From: Bacteroidales bacterium
GTDB lineage: Bacteria > Bacteroidota > Bacteroidia > Bacteroidales > UBA932
Direction: 5' to 3'
DNA: 21,157 nt
Assembly: GCA_016295245.1 (NCBI GenBank)
Contig: JAEDLO010000020.1
Coordinates: 1-21,157, forward strand
Part shown: in pieces, positions 13,702 through 21,157 of the stretch
Layout of the letters: each line of letters opens with the position of its first letter
Numbering within the stretch: position 1 is the first letter of the stretch
Position numbers and translations under genes: made by a program
Notes under the pieces: generated by a model
Seen by the model: the letters and a program-made list of their open reading frames with translations, nothing else
Told to the model about the DNA's origin: nothing
The model's database searches: none

Positions 13702-16700
13702 ATGTATAAAAAAGGCAGTTACATAACGGCCAGAGCCATAGGGGCCGTCTTTTTCCTGATACTCTGCTGCTTCGTGGCGGTTCAGACCCCCTATGTTCAG
13801 ACCAGAGTGACAAAAAAAGCCCTCAGCCGCCTGCTGGAGAAACTGCCTGCAAGCGTCACATACAACCGCATCGAGGTGATGTCCTCGGGCGTGTTGAAAA
13901 TCGACGGCCTCGCCGTCACCGACAGTTCCCCTTACACCCTTGACGTCTATCAGCGCGGCTGGGACAGCGAAGACACCCTCTTCCGCGCCAAGAGCATCAC
14001 CGCCACCTTCACCCTCGCGAGCCTCTTCGCCAAGGAGGGCATCCATATGGGCAGGGTCAGCATCGAGGACGGCTATATGCACCTGATCATCGAGCCAGGC
14101 AAGCGAAACAACATCATCCGTATGTTCAATCTCTCGCCAGCCACAGGCCCCGTTCCCCCGGGCGGCAAGATCTTCGACATCAGGAAGGTCAGGCTCAAGA
14201 ACTTCCGCTACAGGATGAACAACTTCGACAAGGAGTTATATCCCCACACGGGCAAAGGCATCAACTTCGAAGACCTTGACGTGACTGTCAGCGAACTGCG
14301 CGGCCACTCCCTCAAGATGGCCGGAGGCGTGATGTCAGGAACTTGCGACTTCGCCGCAATGAAAGAAAAATCCGGCTTCAACGTTCACAGCATAAGCGGC
14401 AAAGCCTCCGTCGGCCAGGGCAAAGCCCTGGTGGAAGACCTCCACATCATCGACGATTACTCCGACATTCGGCTCGCCCACTACAAAATGAGCTACCGTT
14501 GGGGTGGCGACTTCGCCCAATTCATCAGCAAGGTCCTCATAGACGCCAAGTTACGTCGCTCAAGCGTGGCGATGAAGTCCATCTCGTATTTCAGCAAAGG
14601 CGTCTTCGACCACAGCCCTTCAGTCTTCGACATCCGCAAGGGCAGCTTCAGGGGCTACGTCAACGACTTCACCGTCACGGGAATTGACTTCTCCGACAAG
14701 GGCACAGGAGTGTCCGGCAAAGTCCAAACCTGCACCCTCACCGGCATCCCGGACATAGCCGACAGCTATCTCTCCACAAAAATAGGCAATCTGAGCTTCA
14801 CCACCCGAGGCCTTTCGCGCCTGCTCAGCGGCCTCTCGCCGGCAAAGCTTGATTTCAGTTCCTTGACTCCGGGCGAAAGATACAGCGCCGAAGTCGAGGT
14901 CGAGGGTCCTTTCAAGCGCCTGTCCGCCAATCTGAGGCTTTCCTCAAAAAAAGGCGGGGTCTATCTTGACGGAATGCTGCGCAACCTGATGACTTCAAGA
15001 CCTCTGGAGATGGACCTTCGGGCCAGCACCAGCAAGTTTGATATCGGCAGCCTTCTGAGCACTGACAAACTCGGCCAGTGCTCGATGATGACCGCCGCAA
15101 GGATTAAGCTGAACCCCGGCAATCCTGAAATCCACGTGGACACCATCCACGTCGCCTCACTCAACGCCCTGGGCTACAACTACTCGGGCATCCACGGCAA
15201 CGGCTCTCTGCGGAACCACACACTCGCGGCAAGCCTCAATGCCGACGACCCCAACCTGAAGTTCAGCCTCTCCGGCCTGACGGATCTTCAAACCGTGGAC
15301 GGCTACCGCCGCTACAAGCTCGTAGGCAGTTTCCCGACCATCAACCTCAGCGAGCTGAACCTCGACAAAAGGGGTGCGAGCTCACGCGCCAGCCTGGGTT
15401 TGTATCTCAATGCTGTCCAAGACAGCCTCTTCCTCAAGGGAGAGGGCCACATCGGCGACCTGTGTCTCGAATCCTCAGGCAAAAAGCAGGAGCTTGGAGA
15501 CATCACCCTTCGCGCTCATCCTTCAGGCAAGGAACAATGCTACCGGCTCGAATCGGGCTTCCTGAGCGGCGCGCTGATAGGAAGCGGCACGCTCGTGGAT
15601 TTCATCTCTGACGTCCAGAAGGTGACAACCAGAAGGGAGCTGCCTGCCCTCTACCGCGACAGCCTCGCCACCCTCCAGAGCACTGGAGCATACGACCTCC
15701 AGCTCCGTTTCCACGATTCGCGGCCTCTAATGTCCTTCGTCTCTCCGGGGCTCTACATTGCTGACGGAACCGACTTCGTCCTGTCAATGGACAGGGATGG
15801 CGACCTGAGCGCCCGTCTGAGTTCGCCGCGCCTGGCATCGGGCACAACCTACATCAAGGACGTCAGCCTGGTTATCGACAACTTCGCTTCCAGTCTCAAC
15901 ATCGACCTGACAGGTTCGGAAGCCAGCGCCGGCAGCCTTGGCATCAGCAAGCCTTCCGCCAACGTCTATGCCCACAACAACCAAGCCCAACTCGCCATCC
16001 GGTATGACAACAGTTCGGAAGAAGGCGGCTACGGAGACATTTTCATAAACGTCGATTTCCTGCGCGACCCATCCGGCCATCTGGCCTTCAGGGCACATCC
16101 CCTCAACTCCCTGATCAACGACGGAGTACGCAACTGGGAGCTGGGAGAATCCGACCTGCTATTCTCAAAGGGAGACATCCTCATCAGTAACTTCAGCCTC
16201 GAAAGCGGACTGCAGAGCATACACATTGACGGCGGTCTGTCCAACGAGCGCGCCGACACCCTATCGCTTAAGGTCAACAACCTGGACCTCTCGATCATTG
16301 ACCTCTTCCTGAAGAAAAAGAGCCTGGTCAGCGGATCAATGGGAGGAGAAGCCTTCATCATCTCCGACGGCGAGCTCGCCAAGGGTATGCTGATGAACTT
16401 CAAGACCGACTCGCTGGCCGTCGCCGGACGCAGCGCAGGAGACATCACCCTTGCCAGCAGCTGGAGGGGCGAGGGACGCGAAATCGGCATCTACCTTCTG
16501 GACCGTCTTGAGGGCCGTGACATGCTCTTCATCGACGGAATCTATATGCTCGACAGCCGCATCCTGAGCCTGTCCACCCACATAGACAAATTCCCGTTCG
16601 AGCTGGTAGAACCGTTCGTTTCACCGATTCTGAGCGAGCTTGGAGGCAGTCTCTCAGGCCGTATGGAAGCCAATGGACCGCTGGAAGAGCTTAGCGTCCA

Positions 16701-18246
16701 GAGCAGCGACCTGTTCATCTCGGATATGATGGCCAGGATAGGCGCGACCGGCGCACGCTATTTCATCCGGGGCCCTATCGACTTTGACCACAATGCAGTC
16801 CTGCTCAACGGCATCGATATCCGCGACGACAGCAACGGAAGAGCCACCCTTGACGGAACACTCAATCTCACCAACCTCAAACAGCCGCACATCCAAGCAA
16901 ACATAGCCTTCCAGAACCTCAAGGCCATCGACTTCAGCGAAAAGGAGAGCAAGAACCTCTATGGCCTTATAAGGGCCAGCGGTTCTGCGGACATCAGCGG
17001 ACCGTTCTCAGCCCTGAACATCGACGCCGACATATCCTCTTCCGGACCGGGAGAACTCAGGGTTCCTACGTCCGGCAGTCTGACCAGCACAACCAGCGAC
17101 CTTCTGGTCTTCACCGAGAGGAAGAAGGAAATCGACCCTTATGAAGAAATGCTTGCAAGGGACCGGCAGGAGCGCAAATCATCCGGCGACCTTAAAGCAC
17201 ACGCCAGGGTAAACATCAGCCCTGAGGTACAGATCATCGTCGAAATCGACAAGTCCACCGGCAATATGGCCCGCTTCACAGGAGCGGGAGACCTGTCGGT
17301 CAATCTGCGTCCTTCCAAGGAAATTTTCAGCCTCAACGGAGACTACAACATCAGGAACGGCCTTTACCAGTTCGTGCTTCCGGGCATCCTCGCCAAGGAC
17401 TTCTCCATTGAGGACGGCAGCTCGATCAGGTTCAACGGTGATATTCTCAACACGGAGATGGACATCGATGCGAAATACTCTCTTAAGACAAGCCTCGGGT
17501 CCCTGATTACCGACACGACTTCAGTATCGAGCCGAAGGTTGGTGGAGTGTGGCCTGAACATCGCAGGCAGACTCAACGCACCGGAACTCACTTTCGCCAT
17601 CGACGTTCCTGACCTTGACCCTACGACCAGAACCCAGGTGGAGAGCGCTCTGAATACCTCCGACAAGATTCAGAAACAGTTCGTGGCCCTGCTGCTTATG
17701 GGCTCGTTCATCCCTAGCGAGTCATCCGGTGTATTCAACTCCTACAATGTCCTGTATTCGAGCGTCACCTCCTTGATGGCCAACCAGATAAACCAGATTC
17801 TCCAGAGGCTTGACATTCCTTTGGACATAGGTTTCGGCTACCAGACAGGCACTACAGGCAAAGACATCTTCGACGTCGCCATCTCCACCCAGCTGTTCAA
17901 CAACAGGGTGATAGTCGGCGGAAGTGTCGGCAACAGGCAATACCGTTCTTCAGGAGGAAGTTCGAACGTAGTGGGTGATCTGGATATCCAGGTTAAGCTC
18001 GACCCGCGCGGACAATTCCGTCTCAATCTCTTCTCCCACTCGGCCGACGACTACACCAACTTCCTTGATAACTCCCAGCGAAACGGTGGCGGCTTCAGCT
18101 ACCAGAGGGAGTACCGCAGCGTAGGAGGGTTCTTCCAGAGCATCTTCAGTTCGAAGAAAAAACGCCAACAGCGCGACTCGCTCGACAGGGAGCGAAGAGG
18201 CGAAGCCGTCCACACCATCAAAATTGAAGCAGAAAATGAACAATAA
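13702..18246 (+). CDS. tamB: Translocation/assembly module TamB (AsmA-like bridge protein)
   Basis: 1514 aa, typical of Bacteroidetes TamB. An N-terminal uncleaved signal-anchor (about residues 10-28, ARAIGAVFFLILCCFVAV) is followed by a very long repetitive beta-rich periplasmic region, as expected for the hydrophobic beta-groove proteins that bridge inner and outer membranes. The C-terminal DUF490 domain (about 1160-1470) is recognisable by its ARVNISPEVQIIVEI start, the GDYNIRNGLYQFVLPG segment, a VALLLMGSFIP segment and DVAISTQLFNNRVIVGG. Its family assists outer-membrane protein insertion (with TamA) or phospholipid transport. It starts 67 bp from divergent tsaD, a pairing often seen in this phylum. 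Its last 11 bp overlap the methyltransferase gene. Confidence 0.93.
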   Translation: MYKKGSYITARAIGAVFFLILCCFVAVQTPYVQTRVTKKALSRLLEKLPASVTYNRIEVMSSGVLKIDGLAVTDSSPYTLDVYQRGWDSEDTLFRAKSITATFTLASLFAKEGIHMGRVSIEDGYMHLIIEPGKRNNIIRMFNLSPATGPVPPGGKIFDIRKVRLKNFRYRMNNFDKELYPHTGKGINFEDLDVTVSELRGHSLKMAGGVMSGTCDFAAMKEKSGFNVHSISGKASVGQGKALVEDLHIIDDYSDIRLAHYKMSYRWGGDFAQFISKVLIDAKLRRSSVAMKSISYFSKGVFDHSPSVFDIRKGSFRGYVNDFTVTGIDFSDKGTGVSGKVQTCTLTGIPDIADSYLSTKIGNLSFTTRGLSRLLSGLSPAKLDFSSLTPGERYSAEVEVEGPFKRLSANLRLSSKKGGVYLDGMLRNLMTSRPLEMDLRASTSKFDIGSLLSTDKLGQCSMMTAARIKLNPGNPEIHVDTIHVASLNALGYNYSGIHGNGSLRNHTLAASLNADDPNLKFSLSGLTDLQTVDGYRRYKLVGSFPTINLSELNLDKRGASSRASLGLYLNAVQDSLFLKGEGHIGDLCLESSGKKQELGDITLRAHPSGKEQCYRLESGFLSGALIGSGTLVDFISDVQKVTTRRELPALYRDSLATLQSTGAYDLQLRFHDSRPLMSFVSPGLYIADGTDFVLSMDRDGDLSARLSSPRLASGTTYIKDVSLVIDNFASSLNIDLTGSEASAGSLGISKPSANVYAHNNQAQLAIRYDNSSEEGGYGDIFINVDFLRDPSGHLAFRAHPLNSLINDGVRNWELGESDLLFSKGDILISNFSLESGLQSIHIDGGLSNERADTLSLKVNNLDLSIIDLFLKKKSLVSGSMGGEAFIISDGELAKGMLMNFKTDSLAVAGRSAGDITLASSWRGEGREIGIYLLDRLEGRDMLFIDGIYMLDSRILSLSTHIDKFPFELVEPFVSPILSELGGSLSGRMEANGPLEELSVQSSDLFISDMMARIGATGARYFIRGPIDFDHNAVLLNGIDIRDDSNGRATLDGTLNLTNLKQPHIQANIAFQNLKAIDFSEKESKNLYGLIRASGSADISGPFSALNIDADISSSGPGELRVPTSGSLTSTTSDLLVFTERKKEIDPYEEMLARDRQERKSSGDLKAHARVNISPEVQIIVEIDKSTGNMARFTGAGDLSVNLRPSKEIFSLNGDYNIRNGLYQFVLPGILAKDFSIEDGSSIRFNGDILNTEMDIDAKYSLKTSLGSLITDTTSVSSRRLVECGLNIAGRLNAPELTFAIDVPDLDPTTRTQVESALNTSDKIQKQFVALLLMGSFIPSESSGVFNSYNVLYSSVTSLMANQINQILQRLDIPLDIGFGYQTGTTGKDIFDVAISTQLFNNRVIVGGSVGNRQYRSSGGSSNVVGDLDIQVKLDPRGQFRLNLFSHSADDYTNFLDNSQRNGGGFSYQREYRSVGGFFQSIFSSKKKRQQRDSLDRERRGEAVHTIKIEAENEQ

Positions 18247-18943
18247 AGGCTCACTATATCTCATTCCCGCCCCACTGGGAGACTGTCCACTGGACAGCAT
18301 ACTCCCCGCAGAGGTCCTCCGCACTGCCTGCGCTCTCAAGATCTTCGTCGTTGAGCAGACCCGCACCGCAAGGCGTTTCCTTTCCGCCTACGGCCTTAAA
18401 GGCCATATCGAGGAGCTGGAGTTCCACGAGTTGAACGAACACAGCAGTTCCGCCGACATCGAGCAACTCGCAACCCTTTTCGACAGGGGTGACGTTGGGC
18501 TCATCTCTGAAGCCGGTCTGCCTGCTGTCGCCGACCCGGGTGCGGACCTGGTCGCCCTGTGCCACAGGAAGGGCATACGAGTGGTGCCGATGGTCGGCCC
18601 TTCTTCGCTGATGCTCGCCCTTATGGCCTCGGGACTCAACGGACAGTCCTTCGCCTTCAGGGGCTACATCCCCGCCAAGTCGGACGAGAGACCTGCCGCC
18701 CTGAAGGAACTGGAGAAAGTCTCTGCAAAGTTCTCCCAGAGCCAGCTGATCATCGAGACCCCATACCGCAATGACGCGCTCTTCGGCGATATGCTCAAAT
18801 ACCTCTCGGACAAGACGCGAATCTGCATCGCCGCAAACCTGACCCTTCCGGACCAGCTGATTCTTACCCGCAGGGTGGGAGAATGGAAAAAGAACCCGAT
18901 AAGCATAGGCAAGCGCCCCTGCGTTTTCATAGTGCTGGCCTGA
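18236..18943 (+). CDS. RsmI-family SAM-dependent methyltransferase (short form)
   Basis: 235 aa from the ATG at 18236 (a TTG at 18224 is in frame but less likely). It is a tetrapyrrole-methylase-fold enzyme: LYLIPAPLGD at the N-terminus matches the RsmI signature LYLVPTPIGN, followed by LISEAGLPAVADPGADLV, VVPMVGPSSLMLALMASGL (SAM pocket), FRGYIPAKSDER and LIIETPYRN (in RsmI usually ESPHR). RsmI 2'-O-methylates C1402 of 16S rRNA, but is about 280 aa; this protein lacks the C-terminal tail and has divergent motifs. It may be a Bacteroidetes paralogue with another target. The start overlaps tamB by 11 bp, implying translational coupling. Family is sure, target is not. Confidence 0.87.
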   Translation: MNNKGSLYLIPAPLGDCPLDSILPAEVLRTACALKIFVVEQTRTARRFLSAYGLKGHIEELEFHELNEHSSSADIEQLATLFDRGDVGLISEAGLPAVADPGADLVALCHRKGIRVVPMVGPSSLMLALMASGLNGQSFAFRGYIPAKSDERPAALKELEKVSAKFSQSQLIIETPYRNDALFGDMLKYLSDKTRICIAANLTLPDQLILTRRVGEWKKNPISIGKRPCVFIVLA

Positions 18944-18970
18944 TGTTGCCTAATAATTTCTCAAGTATCA

Positions 18971-19831
18971 ATGGAAAAAGCTAGACTTACATTTCTAGGC
19001 ACAGGAACTTCCCAAGGTGTGCCGATGATAGGCTGCGACTGCCCGGTATGCACTTCCACAGACCACAGGGACAAGAGGCTCCGCGCCTCCGCCCTCATCG
19101 AATATTGCGGACTGACCATACTGGTCGACGCAGGGCCTGATTTCAGATACCAGATGTTACGTCAGGGTGTCAACCACCTGGACGCCATACTCCTTACCCA
19201 CAACCACAAGGACCACACAGGAGGCCTTGACGATATCAGGGCTTTCAACCTGCTCGAGCGTCATCCCGTCAACATCTATTGCCTTGACAGGGTTGAAAAG
19301 GCCTTGAGGGGCGAGTACCCTTATGCCTTCGCCGAGAACAAGTATCCGGGTGCGCCCGAGTGGAGGGTCCACACATTCGATCCGTCGAAGCCCTTCACTG
19401 TCCCGTCCAACGCCAATGAGGAAATCCTCGTATGGGAAAAAGGCTTCGGTTACCGCCACTACCCCGCCAAGAGCCACGCCGACGCCAAGGCCGAAATCAT
19501 CCCGCTCCAGGGCTGGCACCACAATGAGAAGATTTTGCCGGTAGTAGGCTACCGCTTCGGCAACATCGCCTACCTTACCGACATCCACAGGATGGATGAT
19601 GCCGTTATTGAAAAAATAAAGGGCGTAGATTACGTTACCCTCGGCTGCGTCAAGATAGACGAGCACTATGCACATCCTTCGCTACAGCAGTGTCTGGATT
19701 TCTTTGAGAAAGTCGGAGCCAAGGAGTCATACATCACCCATATGTCCCACCTGCTGCCAAAGCACAGAGAATTTGCGGCAATGCTCCCAGACCACGTCCA
19801 CCCGGCCTACGACGGGCTTGTCATAGAATAA
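18971..19831 (+). CDS. MBL-fold metallohydrolase, PhnP-like
   Basis: 286 aa. Metallo-beta-lactamase-fold hydrolase with the metal motif THNHKDH (76-82), the PhnP-type N-terminal GTGTSQGVPMIGC with a structural zinc site GCDCPVC (21-27), AYLTDIH and a later THMSH. PhnP relatives hydrolyse cyclic phosphodiesters; this gene is not in a phosphonate cluster, so its substrate is open. It is longer than the usual 250-260 aa because of an inserted loop at about 138-175. Located 27 bp after the RsmI-type gene and probably co-transcribed with tamB. Its last 11 bp overlap the 3' end of mtaB on the opposite strand. Confidence 0.88.
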   Translation: MEKARLTFLGTGTSQGVPMIGCDCPVCTSTDHRDKRLRASALIEYCGLTILVDAGPDFRYQMLRQGVNHLDAILLTHNHKDHTGGLDDIRAFNLLERHPVNIYCLDRVEKALRGEYPYAFAENKYPGAPEWRVHTFDPSKPFTVPSNANEEILVWEKGFGYRHYPAKSHADAKAEIIPLQGWHHNEKILPVVGYRFGNIAYLTDIHRMDDAVIEKIKGVDYVTLGCVKIDEHYAHPSLQQCLDFFEKVGAKESYITHMSHLLPKHREFAAMLPDHVHPAYDGLVIE

Positions 19832-21071
19832 CGTCCACGAGCTTGTTCACCAATGCCGGATCGTATTCGCGCTCTACGCGGATATAGTTTCCGGTGTAGC
19901 CTTCCATCATTCCCTTGCGGCTGGTGGACTCGAAGAGAACCTTTTCCTTCACTCCCCTGTTCTGCTCCACGAAGGAGTCGTGGAGCTTGCGGCAGAGTTC
20001 TTCCAGATCGGCGACCCTGCGTTTCTTTTCCTGCTCGCTGACCTGCATAGGCATTGAGGCTGCAGGGGTTCCGGGGCGCTTGGAATATGGGAAAACGTGG
20101 ATGAAGGCAGGACGGATTTCCTCGATGAAAGCCTTTGTCCGGAGATATAGTTCCGGTGTTTCATACGGAAGACCGACCATCACGTCTATTCCGAAGAACA
20201 CCTTCGGAGAGCCGTTCTTTTCCATCTTATTCCTTATATATTCTATACGGCTCCGGAAAAGAGCAGTGTCGTAGCGGCGCCCCATCCTTTCAAGCTGGAT
20301 GTCGGAGCCCGTCTGGAGAGGTATGTGGAAATGGGGCTGGAACTTGGTCCCGGAGGCTATCCAGTCTATGATTTCTTCCGTGAGCAGGTTCGGCTCTATG
20401 CTCGAAATCCTGTATCTCTGTATGCCCTCGACCTCATTCAGAGCCTTAAGCAGATCCAGGAAACTCTCCCCTGTCGTCTTGCCGAAATCGCCGGTGTTCA
20501 CGCCGGTAAGCACAATTTCCTTGACGCCCTGAGCCGCAATCTGGCGGGCATTGTGCACGCATTCGCTGATGGGAATGTTACGGCTGTGGCCTCGTGCGTA
20601 GGGCACCGTACAATAAAGGCAGCAGTTGTCGCAACCGTCCTGGACCTTGAGGAAAGAGCGCGTGCGCTCACCCGTGCTGTAGGCACCGAACACCTCGGGG
20701 CAGAATTCAGGCGTGCCGGGACAAGCGCCAAGGCCAAGCAGCTCCAGGGTGCGCGGGACGACGAGCGATTTTTGCGTCGCCCCGAAAATCAGGCTAACCC
20801 CTTCGATTTCGCGAATCTCATCCGCGCGGAGCTGGGCGCTGCAGCCTGTAACCACAATTTTCGCCTCCGGATTCACGCGGTGCACCTTGCGTATGAGATT
20901 GCGCGACTTGGAGTCCGAGGTGGCCGTCACCGAGCAGGTGTTGATCAGGTAAACATCGGCCTTTTCGCTCCAGGGCACTGGCTGGAGGCCTGCGGCGAGA
21001 AAGCCGCGCTCGTATGTGGAGGTCTCGGCGTAGTTCAGTTTGCAGCCGAGAGTCAGGAAAGCGATTTTCAT
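19821..21071 (-). CDS. mtaB: tRNA (N6-threonylcarbamoyladenosine(37)-C2)-methylthiotransferase MtaB
   Basis: 416 aa. Radical-SAM methylthiotransferase that converts t6A37 to ms2t6A37 in Lys(UUU)-type tRNAs. An N-terminal UPF0004 domain carries the auxiliary-cluster cysteines C10 (TLGCKLNYAE), C46 (NTCSVT) and C77 (TGCSAQ). The radical-SAM CxxxCxxC is C147/C151/C154 (GCDNCCLYCTVPYARG). HIPLQTGSD and FPYSKRPGTPA are typical of the MtaB (YqeV) branch rather than MiaB or RimO. A C-terminal TRAM domain (about 355-416) binds tRNA. The ATG overlaps the stop of an upstream gene (ATGA) that continues past the window edge. Depends on TsaD, encoded in this window, for its substrate. Confidence 0.95.
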   Translation of the reverse strand: MKIAFLTLGCKLNYAETSTYERGFLAAGLQPVPWSEKADVYLINTCSVTATSDSKSRNLIRKVHRVNPEAKIVVTGCSAQLRADEIREIEGVSLIFGATQKSLVVPRTLELLGLGACPGTPEFCPEVFGAYSTGERTRSFLKVQDGCDNCCLYCTVPYARGHSRNIPISECVHNARQIAAQGVKEIVLTGVNTGDFGKTTGESFLDLLKALNEVEGIQRYRISSIEPNLLTEEIIDWIASGTKFQPHFHIPLQTGSDIQLERMGRRYDTALFRSRIEYIRNKMEKNGSPKVFFGIDVMVGLPYETPELYLRTKAFIEEIRPAFIHVFPYSKRPGTPAASMPMQVSEQEKKRRVADLEELCRKLHDSFVEQNRGVKEKVLFESTSRKGMMEGYTGNYIRVEREYDPALVNKLVDVIL

Positions 21072-21157
21072 CTGCTAAGATAAATTTGAGCACTCTCGCT
21101 TTCCCCGCCTACTGGAGGGGCGAGTTTGGAGAGCCTGATACTGAAATGTTCCAGATT
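21068..21157 (-). CDS. 3' end of an unidentified gene upstream of mtaB (partial)
   Basis: On the minus strand an open frame of 29 codons enters from the window edge and ends in TGA at 21070-21068, overlapping the mtaB ATG in an ATGA arrangement. The residues end APPVGGESESAQIYLSR and are not recognised. The open frame together with the ATGA junction, as also seen between the COG2509 gene and mnmA, is the only evidence. The body of the gene lies outside the window. Confidence 0.5.
   Translation of the reverse strand, partial: NLEHFSIRLSKLAPPVGGESESAQIYLSR

Noticed and set aside
21081..21088. TAAATTTG as a plus-strand promoter at the right edge
   Set aside because: It has no TTTG at 19-21 bp upstream, no plus-strand gene starts in the remaining bases, and it lies within the apparent minus-strand coding end.

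Overview
The window looks like a chromosomal segment from a Bacteroidota bacterium, most likely of the order Bacteroidales. Several intergenic regions carry the Bacteroidetes primary-sigma promoter pattern TTTG-N19/20-TAnnTTTG and no E. coli-type -35/-10. Other supporting signs are a short (Alu-less) bacterial SRP RNA, a 7-TM-anchored AraC regulator, a lipoprotein with a Bacteroidetes-style SCKKD lipobox, and a tsaD/tamB divergent pair. No tRNA, rRNA, insertion sequence, CRISPR array or prophage gene is visible. Genus-level placement is not possible from this sequence alone.

Layout. Positions 1-330 hold a tandem cluster of structured palindromic repeats (three good copies, two decayed). Positions 490-1053 (+) encode a divergent 6-pyruvoyl-tetrahydropterin-synthase/QueD-fold protein with a C-terminal zinc ribbon, with its own promoter and a strong, probably bidirectional terminator. 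From 1200 to 4443 (-), in more AT-rich DNA than the rest, lie a membrane-bound AraC regulator and a large lipoprotein with a possible beta-pore-forming (leukocidin/cytolysin-like) core. From 4614 to 7563 (-) there is a two-gene operon: an acyl-AMP/CoA ligase and a condensation-fold acyltransferase, closed by a strong terminator. From 7701 to 13634 (-) lie a BaiN/HI0933-type flavoprotein, the SRP RNA gene, cytidine deaminase, mnmA, a COG2509 flavoprotein and tsaD. Divergent from tsaD, 13702-19831 (+) encode TamB, a short RsmI-family methyltransferase and a PhnP-like metallo-beta-lactamase-fold hydrolase. The right end (-) carries mtaB, whose 3' end overlaps the hydrolase tail to tail, and the last codons of one more gene.

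How the genes fit together. A tRNA-modification theme recurs: TsaD makes the t6A37 that MtaB converts to ms2t6A37, MnmA makes s2U34, and the first gene belongs to the fold family of queuosine-precursor synthesis, although its active site is altered. The SRP RNA and TamB serve membrane-protein targeting and envelope assembly. The ligase plus acyltransferase pair looks like a small lipid- or acyl-conjugate pathway. The less conserved, more accessory-looking parts are the repeat cluster, the lipoprotein/AraC region and the ligase/acyltransferase operon.
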